Positions 36,740-49,097 are shown, counted from the first letter of the stretch. The stretch is 64,000 bases of DNA from Termitomyces sp. T153 (GCA_018296165.2 JACKQL020000026.1:682001-746000); one strand, 5' to 3'. Translations and numbers: made by a program. Notes: generated from the letters alone by a model not told the origin.

Positions 36740-39305
36740 GTGTTCCAGTGGAAGGCTTGTGAGGGCCCTCTACTTGACTGTATCTGGCAGTGGAGCCAGG
36801 AAGCAGAGTGGCATCAGCAGACAAGGGAAAAACCCCTTTGTATGTGCTCACAGCACTGAAGCTGGAAGGATTCTGATCCTTCCCAATTGCTGCAGGAGAT
36901 CCAATCAATTCCTTGACAGTGGAAGCATTACTAAGCAGTGGAGAAAACTCTCCATACAGGGATCATGGGTCTGTAGGATCTTGAGCTGGGCCAGAGCTGG
37001 GTATGCAAACAGCAGCCCCAGCTGCATTCATTAAAACAATACCAGAGGATGTTGGAGACACCTCTGATATGGATGGTGAGGCCCACCCAGACAACATCCT
37101 TCATTGAAGGGTGATGGCATTCTGGCAGAGTCATGTTGAGATTCCTAAGACCTCAACTCAGCAATGTTTAGCTGCAAGAGTAGCTAAGCACATTGTGATT
37201 CAAAGATCATTGGAAGACAATATTATCTCAACCAATCCATTGAAATATATGGATATTTACATGCTGTTCTTAGCACAGGAAGTAACAGATTACCTCCAGC
37301 ACAAGAAGCTGTGGGGGTTGCAGGCATCATCTGCAATGCCATCTCTGTATATTGGGGGAGCTTATGGGCCCCCTCTATCTCCAGTCAATAAAGTGTTGAC
37401 TCTGTTGCAAGCACCACAACAGCGTGGCAAAATACCATGTGATCATGCAGCTAGACAGGCTGCAGTGGACCATCAACAATGGGCCACATTGGGCATGATT
37501 GTAGCACCGGAACTTAGCATCTATTGATGCAGGGTCAGTGATTACAGTAGAGCAACCACTAGTGTGGTGTAGACCTGGTGACTCTACATGGAGAGTGCTG
37601 ACATGAGAAGATTGAATTGCTCTACAGCAATTTCACAACAGGGACCTGGAGGACTTTGGGCAGTCCTACATGAATGATCAAGGGGTGGTGTTCCAAGGGA
37701 ATACTGCCTATGATGCATGTCCTGAAGGGTACGTTCCACCAGAACAAACCAAACCTATCAAGGAGGAGGAGCATGACTCATGCTCCCCTCTCAGAGATGG
37801 ACATGCTGGGACTAGTCAGAGCCCCACAGATTCCCAGAGAACAGGGCACAGAGCAAATGCTTCCACAAACTGGTTTGGGGAAAGATTTGTGGGCAGAGGA
37901 GACCCAGGACAAGGATCACCAGAGAGTGATCCTGTGTTGTCCCCTCCATCTATGCCACACCATAGACCTCAAAGGCTCAGGAGGAGGAGGTGGAGGTCCA
38001 GGAAGAGAACCACCTTTTCCTGGTCATGCACCACTGCCACCCCTGGGAGGAGGTCCACTAGATCCAGGAAGACCAGATGAAGGCCCTTGTGGTGAGGATG
38101 ATGGTGTGGGATGCAGAGCTAGAAGGAGGAGGACTACAGTCCTCCCAGAGAGACAGCTGTGGCAGTTTTCAATGCTGCTGCAACATCATGGATGCTTCAC
38201 AACTCCAGGAGTGGAGGAAGCCCACAAATATCACTACTAGACAATGCACAATTGCCTGAGGGCAGTGATGGAACAATTGCTTGCAGTATGACTGGCTATA
38301 CCAGAAGGACTCAAGCCCAGGCAGAGTGATCCATCTAAAATAATCACTCCCTATGCAGGGTCTGCCAAGTTCAGTGAACTTGGAAACTGGCTGATGAGCA
38401 TTTGCATGTTCTACACTGTAGCTCAGTATGGTGGGGAGGGGTGCAATCATGAGAAAGTCCTAATTTTAATGAACTTCTTAGTGGCAAGTGCACTGAAATG
38501 GTACCTATGACATGTCATACATATCAATAGGGCCCAGTCCCACTGGAGGTTTGAGGATGTGATTCTTGGACTGTATGATGGTTTGTACAACCTTTGACAA
38601 TGCAGGATGCACATGACACATTCCATGATGTGGTGTATGCAGTCAAAAAAGGGGTGCAAGGTTTCTATGATGCCTTGCTTGATCATGCTCAAAACATGGC
38701 CATGTTCCCTGACAAATTTATTATTCATGAGTGGTTCTTGGAGGGAATACTCTCTGACATGCTCATGGCATTAATATGCAATGGTGGACTGGCTCCCAAA
38801 GTAAATACAGTTGAGGAGTTTATCTTGGAGGCCAAAGCCTACAAGAGTAGCATTAAAACTGCAGTGCACTATTAGAGTGCAGCAAGAAAAGTCAGTCAGG
38901 ATGGCAGCTGTTGTTGGCAGCAGTGCAATCCCCAGCAATAGGAACTGCACTAGCCAGGCAGACAGAGGTGACCAGTCAGCTTGGGCAGTCATAGCCATTG
39001 CAGTCAGTGAAGAGGCCAGCTATATGTGTAGCCTTGAGACTATTGTTACCAAGAAGTGGTGTGGGCCTAGGGCCCTCCTGACCTGGGGCTGCAGTGCAGG
39101 CAGCAAGAAAGCATCTTGCTGCTGGAAAAATGTTGTGGCCATAGCATCTGGCCAACTCAGCAAGGATGCTGGGCAGTTTGTGAATTGCTATAAGTGCAGG
39201 AAGGCTGGGCACTTTGCATGAAATGCAGGGAGCCAGCTAAACCAGCTCCCTGGGTATTTGTGCAGGCAGCTCATACAGCTGCACCGTCAGATGCAGGGAA
39301 AGCCA
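36740..39305 (+). pseudogene. E3 gag
   Basis: Same layout as in E1: EDVGDTSDMDGEAHPDNIL, then QCLAARVAKHIVIQRSLEDN (37111-37527), a Gly/Arg/Pro-rich stretch (37860-38140), the gag core WLMSICMFYTVAQYGG and GFYDALLDHAQNMAMFPDKF (38380-38870), and a knuckle with CYKCRKAGHFA followed by a stop (about 39187). Coding ends at the deletion junction. Confidence 0.8.
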
Positions 39306-39308
39306 ATG

Positions 39309-40340
39309 GAGAAGCCATCCTAGGAATAGCCCAGTCTTCTCAACTCTGAGATAGAAGAGATGGGGAATTCCTCCATTGAATTTAATCTCTATACAGCAAA
39401 GACAAGCTCTTTGCTGAGATCATGACTCAACCAAAGGACTATAAGTCCTTTTGCATTCAGGACAAAATGATCTGGCCTACCAACATATTGGGCCATGAGG
39501 TACTTTGTATACATTGTGATTGAGAGTTGGTGACTAGTGTGCTTGAGCAAGCACACAAATGTAATGGGCCATTTTGGTGCCTAGAGAATGATGGAGTACA
39601 TTTGTCATTGGTATTGGTGGCTGACAGTGGTTGCAGACACACAAGTATTTTGTACCACTTGTCAGCTGTGCCAGCAGGCAAAAGGGAGCAACCAGCTCCC
39701 TTCAGGGAAATTACATTCTCTGCCAGTGCCAGTTAAGCCTTGGGACTCAATAGGGATGGACTTTATTGGTCCATTCTCTGAATCAAAGGAGTATAACTAT
39801 CTATGGGTAGTTATATGTTGGATGACAAGCATGGTGCACCTTGTCCCAGTGCACACTACCATGACAGCTTTGCAGCTGTTCTGGATTTACATGCATGAGG
39901 TAGGGAGGCTGCACAGCCTCCCAAGTCCAATTGTCAGTGATCAAGACTCAAAGTTCATGTTGAAATGGTGGCATGAACTGCATAAATTGTTAGGAGCAAA
40001 GCTCCTAATGTCTACATTGTTCCACCTGCAGACAGATAGTCAGACTGAATGTGCCAATCAGAATGTTGGTCAGATCCTGTATACTGTGGTATAGCCAGAC
40101 CAGAAAGACTGGTTAAGTTGAATTGACTTAACACAGTTTGCAATAAACCCAAGCATTTCTGAGACAACACTGTTTGCACTGTTTGAGTTGAACAGTGGGT
40201 ACATGCCATTCATGATATGAGAAATTAGAGCAGATACTGTGATCTCAAAGGGTTTGCCCACTAAGCTCTGGAGAACTTGGCAGTGGTGCACGACACAATT
40301 ATAGAGGCACATGTCTGGCCAATTCATATTGCAGACCTGA
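39309..40340 (+). pseudogene. E3 integrase
   Basis: The best preserved integrase here. The open stretch 39588-40094 has CTTCQLCQQAKG (zinc-finger Cys pair), GMDFIGPFSESKEYNYLWVV (first Asp), SPIVSDQDSKFM (second Asp) and LQTDSQTECANQNVGQ (Glu), so the DDE triad is readable. The His pair upstream and the C-terminal part carry stops. Confidence 0.85.
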
Positions 40341-40599
40341 CCCCAGACTAGAACAAGGTGCATTGGTGTACCTTTCAACAAAGAACCTCAACCTACCTGA
40401 AGGCAGAGCAAGGAAACTCTGTCCTAAGTGAGTTGGACCATATAGAATTTTGGAGGTCTACAGTGAGACCTCCAACTATGTATTGGAGTTGCCTATGGCA
40501 CTCCAGGAACAAAGGATACATCCTAAGTTCCATGTATTGCTGCTGCACCCCTATAAGGCCAGGAATGATGCCTGATTTCCTAATAGGGTGACACTAGAG

Positions 40600-40762
40600 C
40601 CTTAATACTTTGGCACTCCAGACAACTAGGAATGGTCTGTTGATGACCTCATAGGTCATCATTGGGAGGGTAAGAACCTTGAATTCAAGGTTCATTGGAG
40701 TTGGGGACACTACTTAGGAGTCCCTCATGACCTGCAAGGACCTTGCAGCCTTTGACAGATAT
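40600..40762 (+). pseudogene. E3 chromodomain
   Basis: Reads FGTPDN-stop-EWSVDDLIGHHWEGK then LEFKVHWSWG, equivalent to the E1 chromodomain. A frameshift lies near GDTT and stops are present. Confidence 0.7.
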
Positions 40763-40958
40763 CTAGAGTTGCAGTTGGCTAAAAGGTCTAAGTTAGTTTG
40801 ACTTAGTCCTAGAAGTCAACAGGCTACCATGCTGGTGACCATCAACAATTATGTCAGCTAATTTTTTGGCTAAGTGCAAAGTCCAACTAGACTTTGTCTT
40901 CTTACCCATCATTGGTACTATGCACCAATGTTAACAGAGAGGACTGAATCCTTGCTTT

Positions 40959-43900
40959 ATGGGCAAAAAAGAGAAATGGCCAGGTGAGGTGGACATGGAT
41001 TCACCAGGTTATTTGTTGAGCTCTGAACAGAGCTCAAAAGGGGGAGGATCAGGGAGTAGCTCACTCCCTGGCTTTGGAGGCTTTGCTGCATTGACAGGAG
41101 GCTTGGTGCAAGGGGATGTAGCACCCCTAACAATGAGAAGAGCAATCTCAGCTCAAAGGAACATAAGGCCCACAAGTGGGGGATTGCCAATGGTACCAGG
41201 AGATGTAGCTCTGCTGAGCTATGCAGTGGTGATGCAGTAGTCACCAGCAAGAGGATGTAGTTTGTCCCCTCAATGAGGCAGAGCAGGCAGAGGACATGGA
41301 GGACTGTCAGCCCCTCCTCAAGAAGCAAGAAGAGGACATGGGGGACCACCAGGCCCCCCTCAGTTCAATTTTGGGTACTCTGTGGCTGCACAACCAGTGT
41401 GGTTGCAGGAGTTCCAGCAGTTTATGATGCTACAATTTGCTGTGGCTCCACTCCCAGTGGCTGGTCCTGGTCATACAATGGGCATGGCAGGTCAACAATG
41501 ACCTGTCACTATGTCATCACAGGTAAGGATCTCAGTCCCTGCAGCATTGACAACTGATGTGATGGAGGTGGATGATAATAGTCCAGAGTTGATTACAGCT
41601 CTGATGCAGTTGCTGGTGCCTCCTTGGCAGGCATATCTGCTATTGCCACTCAAATGCATCCATTGGATGCACCCTCATCATTATCAAGTGTGTTGGGGCA
41701 ACCTGCAGCTGCTTCGACTAGCAAAGGAAAGGGCAAGGTGACTTTGATGTTGCTGCCTGCACCAGCAGAGGGGATAGCACTCCCCTGTTGACTGCCAGGA
41801 AGACAGTCAAGCAACACTTCTCTGCAAAGGAGAAGGGCAAGGACAAAGCAGAAGAGCCTGAGCTTTCAACTGCCATGGATGAGCAGCTTGCTCACCTACT
41901 CCAGTGGCTTCACAAAGCCATAGTTCTAGAGGATGTCAGTGCTGAAATCCTCAATAATCCTGTAGTGCAGTTAGCACTATCTCAAGTTCTGAATGAACTT
42001 GATGTTGTGCAAAATCAGAGGGATGAGGCCTGCATGGACCTCTTCCATTGAGCATTGGAAAAGGGGAAGTGGGTAGCAACTCCTCCTAACCCTCCAGAGG
42101 CAAAGAAGGCTTGACTGATCTTTCTGTGTTTGTCAAGGGATCCTTGACCCAGAGGGCACCACTTATGCCCTAAAGGATCCCTTGACAAACACAGAAGGCA
42201 ATGATATGGTGCCTGCTGGTGATGACCAGGGGATGGATGAGCTCTCAGATTTCAAGGCAGCTTCATCCTCTGCTAGGCCATCTAAGCCAGTGGTGGCCCA
42301 AGTGAAGCCATCAAAACCAGTGGCAACAAAGGAGGGAACATCAAAGCCCTCTACAAAGAAAGCTGGCACTAAGCAGTCCACTGCAATGGTGACAGAGGCA
42401 GACAACTCTATGGTCATTGCCACTCCAATTGCCTTTCCAGCTCATGTTCCTCAAGGAGCAGAAGCTGGTGTTATCAAGGTCCTCAACTTGAGGACCTATG
42501 TTATGCCTGGTGTGCTCCCTCAGGAGTATAGGCCACCAGTGCACTGAGATCTGTGTGACAAAGAATTCTACATCACCCAGCCAGCAGCTGCCTGAGCAAT
42601 GGCAGGTGCCCCAGCAGCACCCAACTCAGGTAGCAATGATGATGAGGATGATGATGTCCCTACATCTAAATGATGTATTTTGGACAGTGACTCTGATGAT
42701 GATGCTAATGAGTGTTGTTGCAAGAAGCAGCACAATGCTAATGCCAAATAGCTGTTAGCCATTTACACTGAGAAGTCCAAAATGGACCTCAAGCATCTAA
42801 ATGATACAGTGCTTGGCTGCCTACCAGATGGCTGAGATACCATATTGGTTCATGAGCACTTTGAGCACCAAAATGACTTCAGGGGTATGCTACACCCCAA
42901 CTTTTATTGGTCACCAACAACTAACACAGTCTTTGTTGGTGATGAAGCAGTCTTTGCCTGCTCAATGGAGATGGCTGGGATATCTCACATATCCCTGCAT
43001 TACAAATTATTGTAATTACTGTATTGATGGGCTCCTCATGGAATGCCCATGAATCCAGAGCAGATTTGCCTGATCCTGAAACTCATTCAGGATGGCAGAT
43101 CCAAGGTCACAATGAGGGAGTGGATTCATGCTGCTCTCCTCTTTCAGGAGTTCCATTGGATCTCCTTCTATACATCTCCACAGTTTTGGGGCTGCACAAT
43201 GAGGTGGGCTATGGAGTTAACCCCAGCAGAGTTGGAAACATCTCTGCCCAGAAGGGACTACCATTGGGTACCAGTCCCCTTACCCTCCCATTTGTCAGCC
43301 ATGCTAGGCCACACAGATAACAATACATGGGGAGCAGGACTTACTCAAGTTCCAATCAGCCACCACTTTGACATCCAGGCATAAGTGCAGTACATCATGC
43401 ACCATGGCCACCCAAGTTCACAGAACCTATACTCAGGTGTGGCCATCAATGCCTCCTTGCATGTAGACTGATGATTGGTCTTTGGCTACATTCTGTGTTG
43501 GGCACTAGCCCCAACTGTGTCACATGCACAATTGGCCTATATGAGGCTGTTTGCCATGGTGGTTGCTCAACTGCATCTCTATTGAGATGCAGTAGACAAC
43601 TACTGATTGGGTGTAGGGGAGTTTGATGGTATTACTTCCCACATCTTCATTCTACATAGGCTGCAAGTGCTGCCTATGCAAATTAACAATTTGACTGAGA
43701 CAGAGGTGATACATCACCTCCTCACTAACTATGTGCCTCCCTCCTGGGTGAATCATGCATATACCTTTGGTATATGCTTTCTTGATCACCATTGGTCTGG
43801 GAGCATGCTGCACATGGATATGTGAGTTGACAATGAACACTATCATTGACTTCAAAGTATTAGGGTACTCCCTCTCATACTGGGATATGATGGATGGTAC

Positions 43901-44458
43901 ATCCCCACTGCTGATGACCAAGAGCACTTCTGCATGCTCCTCCAGATTCATGAGAGCAGATGTCACTCTCCTCTTGATGCAGCTGAGTGGCTGTGCTTTG
44001 GTGAGGATAGTATCTTCACTCACCTCATGCACTGACTGGCAGAGGTCATGAGAGCCTCACAAGCTGCCACAAAGGAGCACTCATCAGCAGCTCCCACCAT
44101 AAGTGCAGCCCCAACTGAGGAGGGGCCTTTGTCATCAGTAGCTGTGGCCAAGTCTACCACTGCTACACTACTATTGAGCTCTGGTGCATCTTTGGAACAC
44201 ACACCTACAGAGAAGTCCATGGAATTGGACTATGCCAACAATTCCACATTGACTACACCAGTCCCACCAGCAATGACTCCACAGGTCATCCCCAGCCCTA
44301 TGGAAGCAGCAGTAATGACTAATGTTGCTACTCCTACCACTCCTGAGGCTGGAACTAGTAGCTCCAGTTTTATGGCTAACACTGTATCAGAGCACTGGGC
44401 AGACATTGTGAGTAACAAGGAAAAGGAGGCCTCAAAGATGGATGAACAAGTGGGGTGA
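40959..44458 (+). pseudogene. Chromovirus long 3' ORF, copy E3 (uninterrupted by other insertions)
   Basis: The most complete copy, about 3.5 kb and roughly 1,100 residues if the breaks are ignored. It starts MGKKEKWPGEVDMDSPGYLL about 190 bp after the chromodomain and ends SNKEKEASKMDEQVG. Conserved blocks: SLPGFGGFAALTGGLVQGD, Lys/Pro-rich 42180-42400, ITSHIFILHRLQVLPMQINN, LTETEVIHHLLTNYV, WVNHAYTFGICFLDHHWSGS and FTHLMH. The C terminus is Ser/Thr/Pro-rich and acidic. No signal peptide, transmembrane stretch or furin-like site is seen, so an envelope role is not supported. A 24-bp inverted duplication (42122-42196) disrupts the frame. Function unknown. Confidence 0.75.
42122..42196. repeat. 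Perfect 24-bp inverted duplication
   Basis: 42122-42145 is exactly the reverse complement of 42173-42196, with a 27-nt loop. Copies E1 and E2 have only the first arm, so the second arm is an extra inverted copy in E3. Confidence 0.9.
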
Positions 44459-44696
44459 GCTACTATCATAGCTCACTACAAGTTGGTAATCGTACACAGG
44501 CTTGAGTGGCCCATATGATGCACTCAGCACAGTTGGACATTGCACTGAAGTATACTTGTCCACATAGAATTGGTTGATTCTACTCCTGATATACATACAA
44601 ATTCACATGCAAATTCCAGTGCACACCCTCAGGTGGGATGCCATATCCCACCCTTTATTTTTTGACTTTAGTGGTGTAGAAGTGAGTCTATTGACA

Positions 44697-44713
44697 GACT
44701 CAAAAGGGGGGTA
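44697..44713 (+). other. E3 polypurine tract
   Basis: AAAAGGGGGG followed by TA immediately before the 3' LTR; primer for plus-strand cDNA synthesis in LTR elements. Confidence 0.75.
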
Positions 44714-44915
44714 TGTAACAGAGCATCCATTACATGCATATATATATTGTGGTTAATTACACTGATAGCATCATGTGATGCTATCCCTAAAAGTATTGTA
44801 CTAGTACTTACATAAGGCAGTGCCTTACTTCATACTTCATAGACAGAACTACTGACTAGTGTTGACTTGCATTGGGTGAACCATAAGCTGTGTGACCTGT
44901 AACAGAAGCATTACA
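44714..44915 (+). repeat. E3 3' LTR
   Basis: 202 bp, TGTAACAGAG...GCATTACA, nearly matching 36211-36419, with the palindrome read as GATAGCATCA / TGATGCTATC. Confidence 0.85.
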
Positions 44916-45760
44916 GAAAGCCCTGACAGCATGGGAGATGTGACTGTCAGGGAGGCCATCCTTAGGATGGCCCAGTCACCTCAACCACAGGATTAGTCTG
45001 GCAGAGACTTTCTCTATTAGATTCAGGCCTTGTATAGCAAAGACAAGCTCTTTGCTGAGATCCAGAGTTGGCCAAAGGATTATAAGTTCTTCCAGTTGAA
45101 GGAAAAGCTAATTTGGACCACTAATCTCTTGGGCCACAAGGTACTATGCATACCTTGTGAATGGGAGATGGTAACCAGATTGCTTGACCAGGCACATTGT
45201 GTGGTTAGGCACTTTGGCACCCAGAGAACAATGGAATATATTTGTTGTTGGTACTAGTGGCCAACAGTAGTTGCAGATGTGCAAGCATTCTGCACCACAT
45301 ACCAACTGTGTCAGTAGCAATCAGCTCCCTTTGGAGAAACTACACTCCCTGCCCATGCTAGTTAAGCCATGGGATTTGATAGGAATGGACTTTATAGGTC
45401 CCTTTCTTGAGTCCAAGGGGTATGACTACCTATGGGTAGTTATCTGTTGTAAGACAAGCATGGTGCACTTAATTCCAGTGCACACAACTATGACAGCATC
45501 ACAGCTGTCCTAGATTTACATGCAAGAAATTATGAGACTCCACAGTCTCCCAAGTTCTATTGTCAGTAACTGCAGTTCTAAGTTCACATCCAAATGGTGG
45601 TGTGAACTGCACAAATTGTTAGGGGCTCAGCTCCTAATGTCAACATCCTTCCATCCACAGACAGATAGACAAACTGAGCATGCCAACAGGAACATTGATC
45701 AGATCTTGTGCACAGTAGTGCACCTAGATCAGAAGAGCTAGTTAAGTCAAATAGACTTAA
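44916..45760 (+). pseudogene. E2 integrase (after the E3 insertion)
   Basis: Resumes exactly where 36210 stopped. Motifs: KDKLFAEIQSWPKDYKFF, LDQAHCVVRHFGTQRT (zinc-finger His pair), GMDFIGPFLESKGYDYLWVV (first Asp), SSIVSNCSSKF (second Asp changed to Asn) and PQTDRQTEHANRNIDQ (Glu). Stops are at several places. Confidence 0.8.
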
Positions 45761-45942
45761 CTGAGTTCATGATTAATGCAAGTATCTCTGAGACAACTAA
45801 GTTTACACCATTAAAGTTGAATGGTGGCTACATGCTGTCAATGATACAAGAGATTTGGTTGGATTCTGTGATCCCTAAGGGGATCAAGCAGTTTGCCCAC
45901 CAAGCTCTTGAGAACTTGGCAGCAGCACTTACAATGCAATAA

Positions 45943-46413
45943 TTGAGGTGCATCTCTTTCAGATATGCTCTGCAAATTTGCATTGCAGACTGGATTCAGA
46001 ATAGAAAAAGGTGCATTGGTGTACTTTTGACAGAAAACCTCAACCTTCCAAAAGGCAGGGCTAAAAAGCTCTGCCCAAAGTGGGTTGGGCCATATAGAAT
46101 CTTGGAGGCCTATAATGAGACCTCCAATTATGTGTTGGAGTTGTCTATGGTACTGCAGGAATATAAAATACATCCTAAGTTCTATGTGTTGCTGTTGCAA
46201 CTGTATAAAGCCAGCAATAATGTGCTGTTTTCCAACAGGGAAACACCAGAGCCTTATGACTTTGGTGTGCCAGACAACCAGGAATGGTTTTTCAATGACT
46301 TGATAGGTCATTATTGGGATGGGGCAAACCTCAAGTTTAAGGTTTGTTGGAGTCTGGGGGACACCACATGTGAGTCTCTCACTATGTGCAAGGACCTGAA
46401 GGCCCTTGATTAA
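45943..46413 (+). pseudogene. E2 integrase C-terminal linker and chromodomain
   Basis: An open stretch of 156 codons. It contains NLPKGRAKKLCPKWVGPYRI, VLELSMVLQEYKIHPKFYVL and a chromodomain EWFFNDLIGHYWDGA then LKFKVCWSLGDTTCESL. It is the most intact chromodomain of the family here. It ends with TAA before the 3' ORF. Confidence 0.8.
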
Positions 46414-46628
46414 TACTTGGAGTTGCAGGGCATGCAGGGCCCTGCACAGTTGGCTAGAAGACCAAAGTCTACTTGGCTTAGTCCAGAAGCTGGATGGGTT
46501 GCCATGCTGGCAGCCATCAAATATTATATCAACCAATTTTTGGCTGGTTGCAAAGTCTGACTGGTCTTTGTCTTCTACTACAACATTGGTGCAATGTGCC
46601 AACACTGCCATAAAGGACTTTTTGCCCA

Positions 46629-48111
46629 ATGGGCAAGAAAAAGAAATGGCCTGGCAAGGCAGATGCAAGTCTGCCAGGGTATTTGATAAGCTCTAGACAG
46701 AGCTCAAAAGGGGGAGGATTACTAGGGAATAGCTCACTCCCAGGCTTTGGTGGCTTTACTGCACTAGCAGGAGGGCTAGTGCCTGGAGACATAGCACCCC
46801 CAGCAATGAAAAGAGCAGTTCCACAGAAAATGAGGCCTATGGGCAGAGGACTCATGGTGGTGCCTGGAGATGTCACTCTGCCCAGCTACACAGTGGCAAT
46901 GCAGCAGTTGCTAATGCAAGGGCACAATGTGCCTCTACAGCATGGTGGAATGGGAAGAGGATGTGGGGAACATCATGCTCCCCCACCAAGGAAGTTTGGA
47001 TATCCTGTGGGCCCATAGCCTGTGTGGTCCCAGGAGTTTCAACAGTATGTGGTGCCACAATACAATGTGGCCCCACTGCCAGTGGCTGGACCTGGCCATA
47101 CAACAGGTACAGCAGGTCAACAATGATCTGCCACTATCTCACTATAAATAGGGATCTCTGTCCCTGCACCATCAACTTTAGAGGCAATGGAGGTGGATAA
47201 TGATGGTCCAGAGTCTATCATGGCTCTGATGCAGTCATTGGCCCCTCCTCAGCAGCCATACCTGCCACTGCTCACTGTGGTGCATTCATCAAATGCCCCA
47301 TCATCAGCATTAAGTACATTGGAGTGTCCAATGGCTGCCTCAACTAGCAAAGGAAAAGGGAAGGCAACAGCTTTGTCACCACCCATGCTGGCACAGGAGA
47401 GTAGCACCTCCTTATCAACTGCCTGGAAGATGGTTGAGCAACATTTCTCTGCAAAGGAGAAGGGCAAGAGCAAAGCAAAGGAGACTGATCCTTCCACAGT
47501 CACAGATGGGCAACTTGCTCACCTTCTCCAGTGACTCCATAAAGCCAGTAGCATCCCCTCCTCAACTTTCAGAGGCAAAGAAGGCTTGTACAGAGCCTTT
47601 TATGTTAGTCAAGGACTCCTTGACTCAAAGAGCACCACTGGTGCCCTATGATGCTGTTGTACCTGCTGGCAAGGATCAGATGATGGATGAGCACCCTGAC
47701 TTTAGGATACCCCAGTCTGCAGTTGGACCCCTCGAAGCCAGCACCAGTGAAGGCTGGACCCTCAAGGCCAGCAACAGCTAAGGCTGGCTCAACAAAGCCA
47801 GCTACAACTACAGTACAGGCTGACAACTCTGTGGTTGTTGCCACCTCCTGTGAACATGTCACAGGGATCAGAGGCAGGAATGATTGAGGTCCTCAAACTG
47901 AGGACCTATACCAAAAGCCAGCACCAGTGAAGGCTGGACCCTTAAGGCCAGCAACAGCTAAGGCTGGCTCAACAAAGCCAGCTACAACTACAGTACAGAC
48001 TGACAACTCTGTGGTTGTTGCCACTCTAATTGCCTTTTCTGTGAACATGTCACAGGGATCAGAGGCAGGAATGATTGAGGTCCTCAAACTGAGGACCTAT
48101 ACCATGCTGAC
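46629..48111 (+). pseudogene. Chromovirus long 3' ORF, copy E2, part 1
   Basis: Starts MGKKKKWPGKADASLPGYLI at 46629. The N-terminal block SLPGFGGFTALAGGLVPGDI is followed by Gly/His-rich and Lys/Ala-rich stretches. The region 47735-48103 is a 180-bp tandem duplication. The ORF is cut at CTGAC (48107-48111) by E4 and continues at 56489. Confidence 0.75.
47735..48103. repeat. Tandem duplication, period 180 bp
   Basis: GCCAGCACCAGTGAAGGCTG recurs at about 47737 and 47917, and the following about 170 bp match with a few changes and one small deletion in the first copy. It lies directly before the E4 insertion point. Confidence 0.9.
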
Positions 48112-48554
48112 TGTCATGACCTGTTCCCTGGACCCCATACATTGCCTGACAAACCCCTGTCCCCCTGGAACCTCCCCCAATGTTTCGTCAAACTTCCCCA
48201 GCACTCCACGCCTACTCCAGCTAACTCCGACGCATTCTTGGCTAACTCTGATGGCCCCCGGGCCAACTCCAACGTCTTCCCTGCAGCTGCCGGCACTTCC
48301 CCTGGACTTCCTGAGCCCCTGGGACCACTCCCCTACCATGCCTGACCCCATTACACATCATCAACTCAACACCCTGGCTCCCCCAACTTACCCTGGGGTA
48401 TCACGACAACCTCAGAACAGACCATGTCACAATTGATCCCATCAACATATCAATGCAGCCTGCCCTCTGGTCATAACCAACACCCATCGACTCCATCAAG
48501 CTCCACCAAGCCCCGCCACCACAGCTGACGTCCCCGGAGCTCTTCAGTAGTCAG

Positions 48555-48561
48555 TATATAA
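48555..48561 (+). promoter_or_regulatory. TATA box of the E4 5' LTR
   Basis: TATATAA in the context CAGTATATAAGACATAGAG, mid-LTR and followed by GTAGCTCCTCATACTC. The same element occurs at 55798-55804 in the 3' LTR. Confidence 0.6.
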
Positions 48562-49097
48562 GACATAGAGTAGCTCCTCATACTCTAGTCTTGAGATTAC
48601 CTACTTACCTGCCTTACCTGATGTGTTTCTGATTGTTTCTTCTCGTGTTTTGTGTTCCATGTCTCGTTTTCCTTATTCTCAGTCTCCCAGTCTTATCCCG
48701 TCTCTATTCTGTTATCATGTCGTTATCATTCCATGTCTCTGCCTGAATCTATTCTCGTTCTCATCTCATCTTCATCTCATTTTGTTTAACTCTGCCTCGT
48801 CTTGTTTGATTCTGTCTATCGTGTTCAAGTCCTCTCGACCATAATGTCCTCACAAACTCCGCAGTTACAATTACAAACCTCCGACACTCTTTACCAACCC
48901 TGGACCCTGCTACACACTTGGCTCCAAACCCCATCAATCCCTGTTGATCCCCCGACAGAACTCTGGCTCCACTCCTGTCATCCATGTAGTCTCCACCTCC
49001 TCCACACCCACAATACTCACACATGGACTTATGCCTGAACCCTGCCAAGCCCGTCCCCCTTCCCCACAACTCATCCTCTACTCCTCCAGACCTCCCC

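Larger units (their letters stand above)
36211..44915 (+). mobile_element. Chromovirus copy E3, deletion derivative lacking protease-RT-RNase H
   Basis: 8,705 bp between LTRs, flanked by GAGAG on the left and GAAAG on the right (one transition). It has gag, then an abrupt join near 39308 straight into the integrase region, then chromodomain, the long 3' ORF and a polypurine tract. Relative to E1, about 3 kb covering protease, RT and RNase H is missing. It is inserted in the integrase region of E2. Confidence 0.85.

Noticed and set aside
40959..44458. Reading the 3' ORF as an envelope gene
   Set aside because: The position fits, but no signal peptide, transmembrane helix or cleavage site can be seen in any of the five copies.
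46085..46303. Cys-rich peptide with runs of CC in the +1 frame of chromodomain linkers (also 23024-23263, 40358-40591)
   Set aside because: Out-of-frame shadow of the conserved integrase-chromodomain linker, appearing in each copy for that reason.
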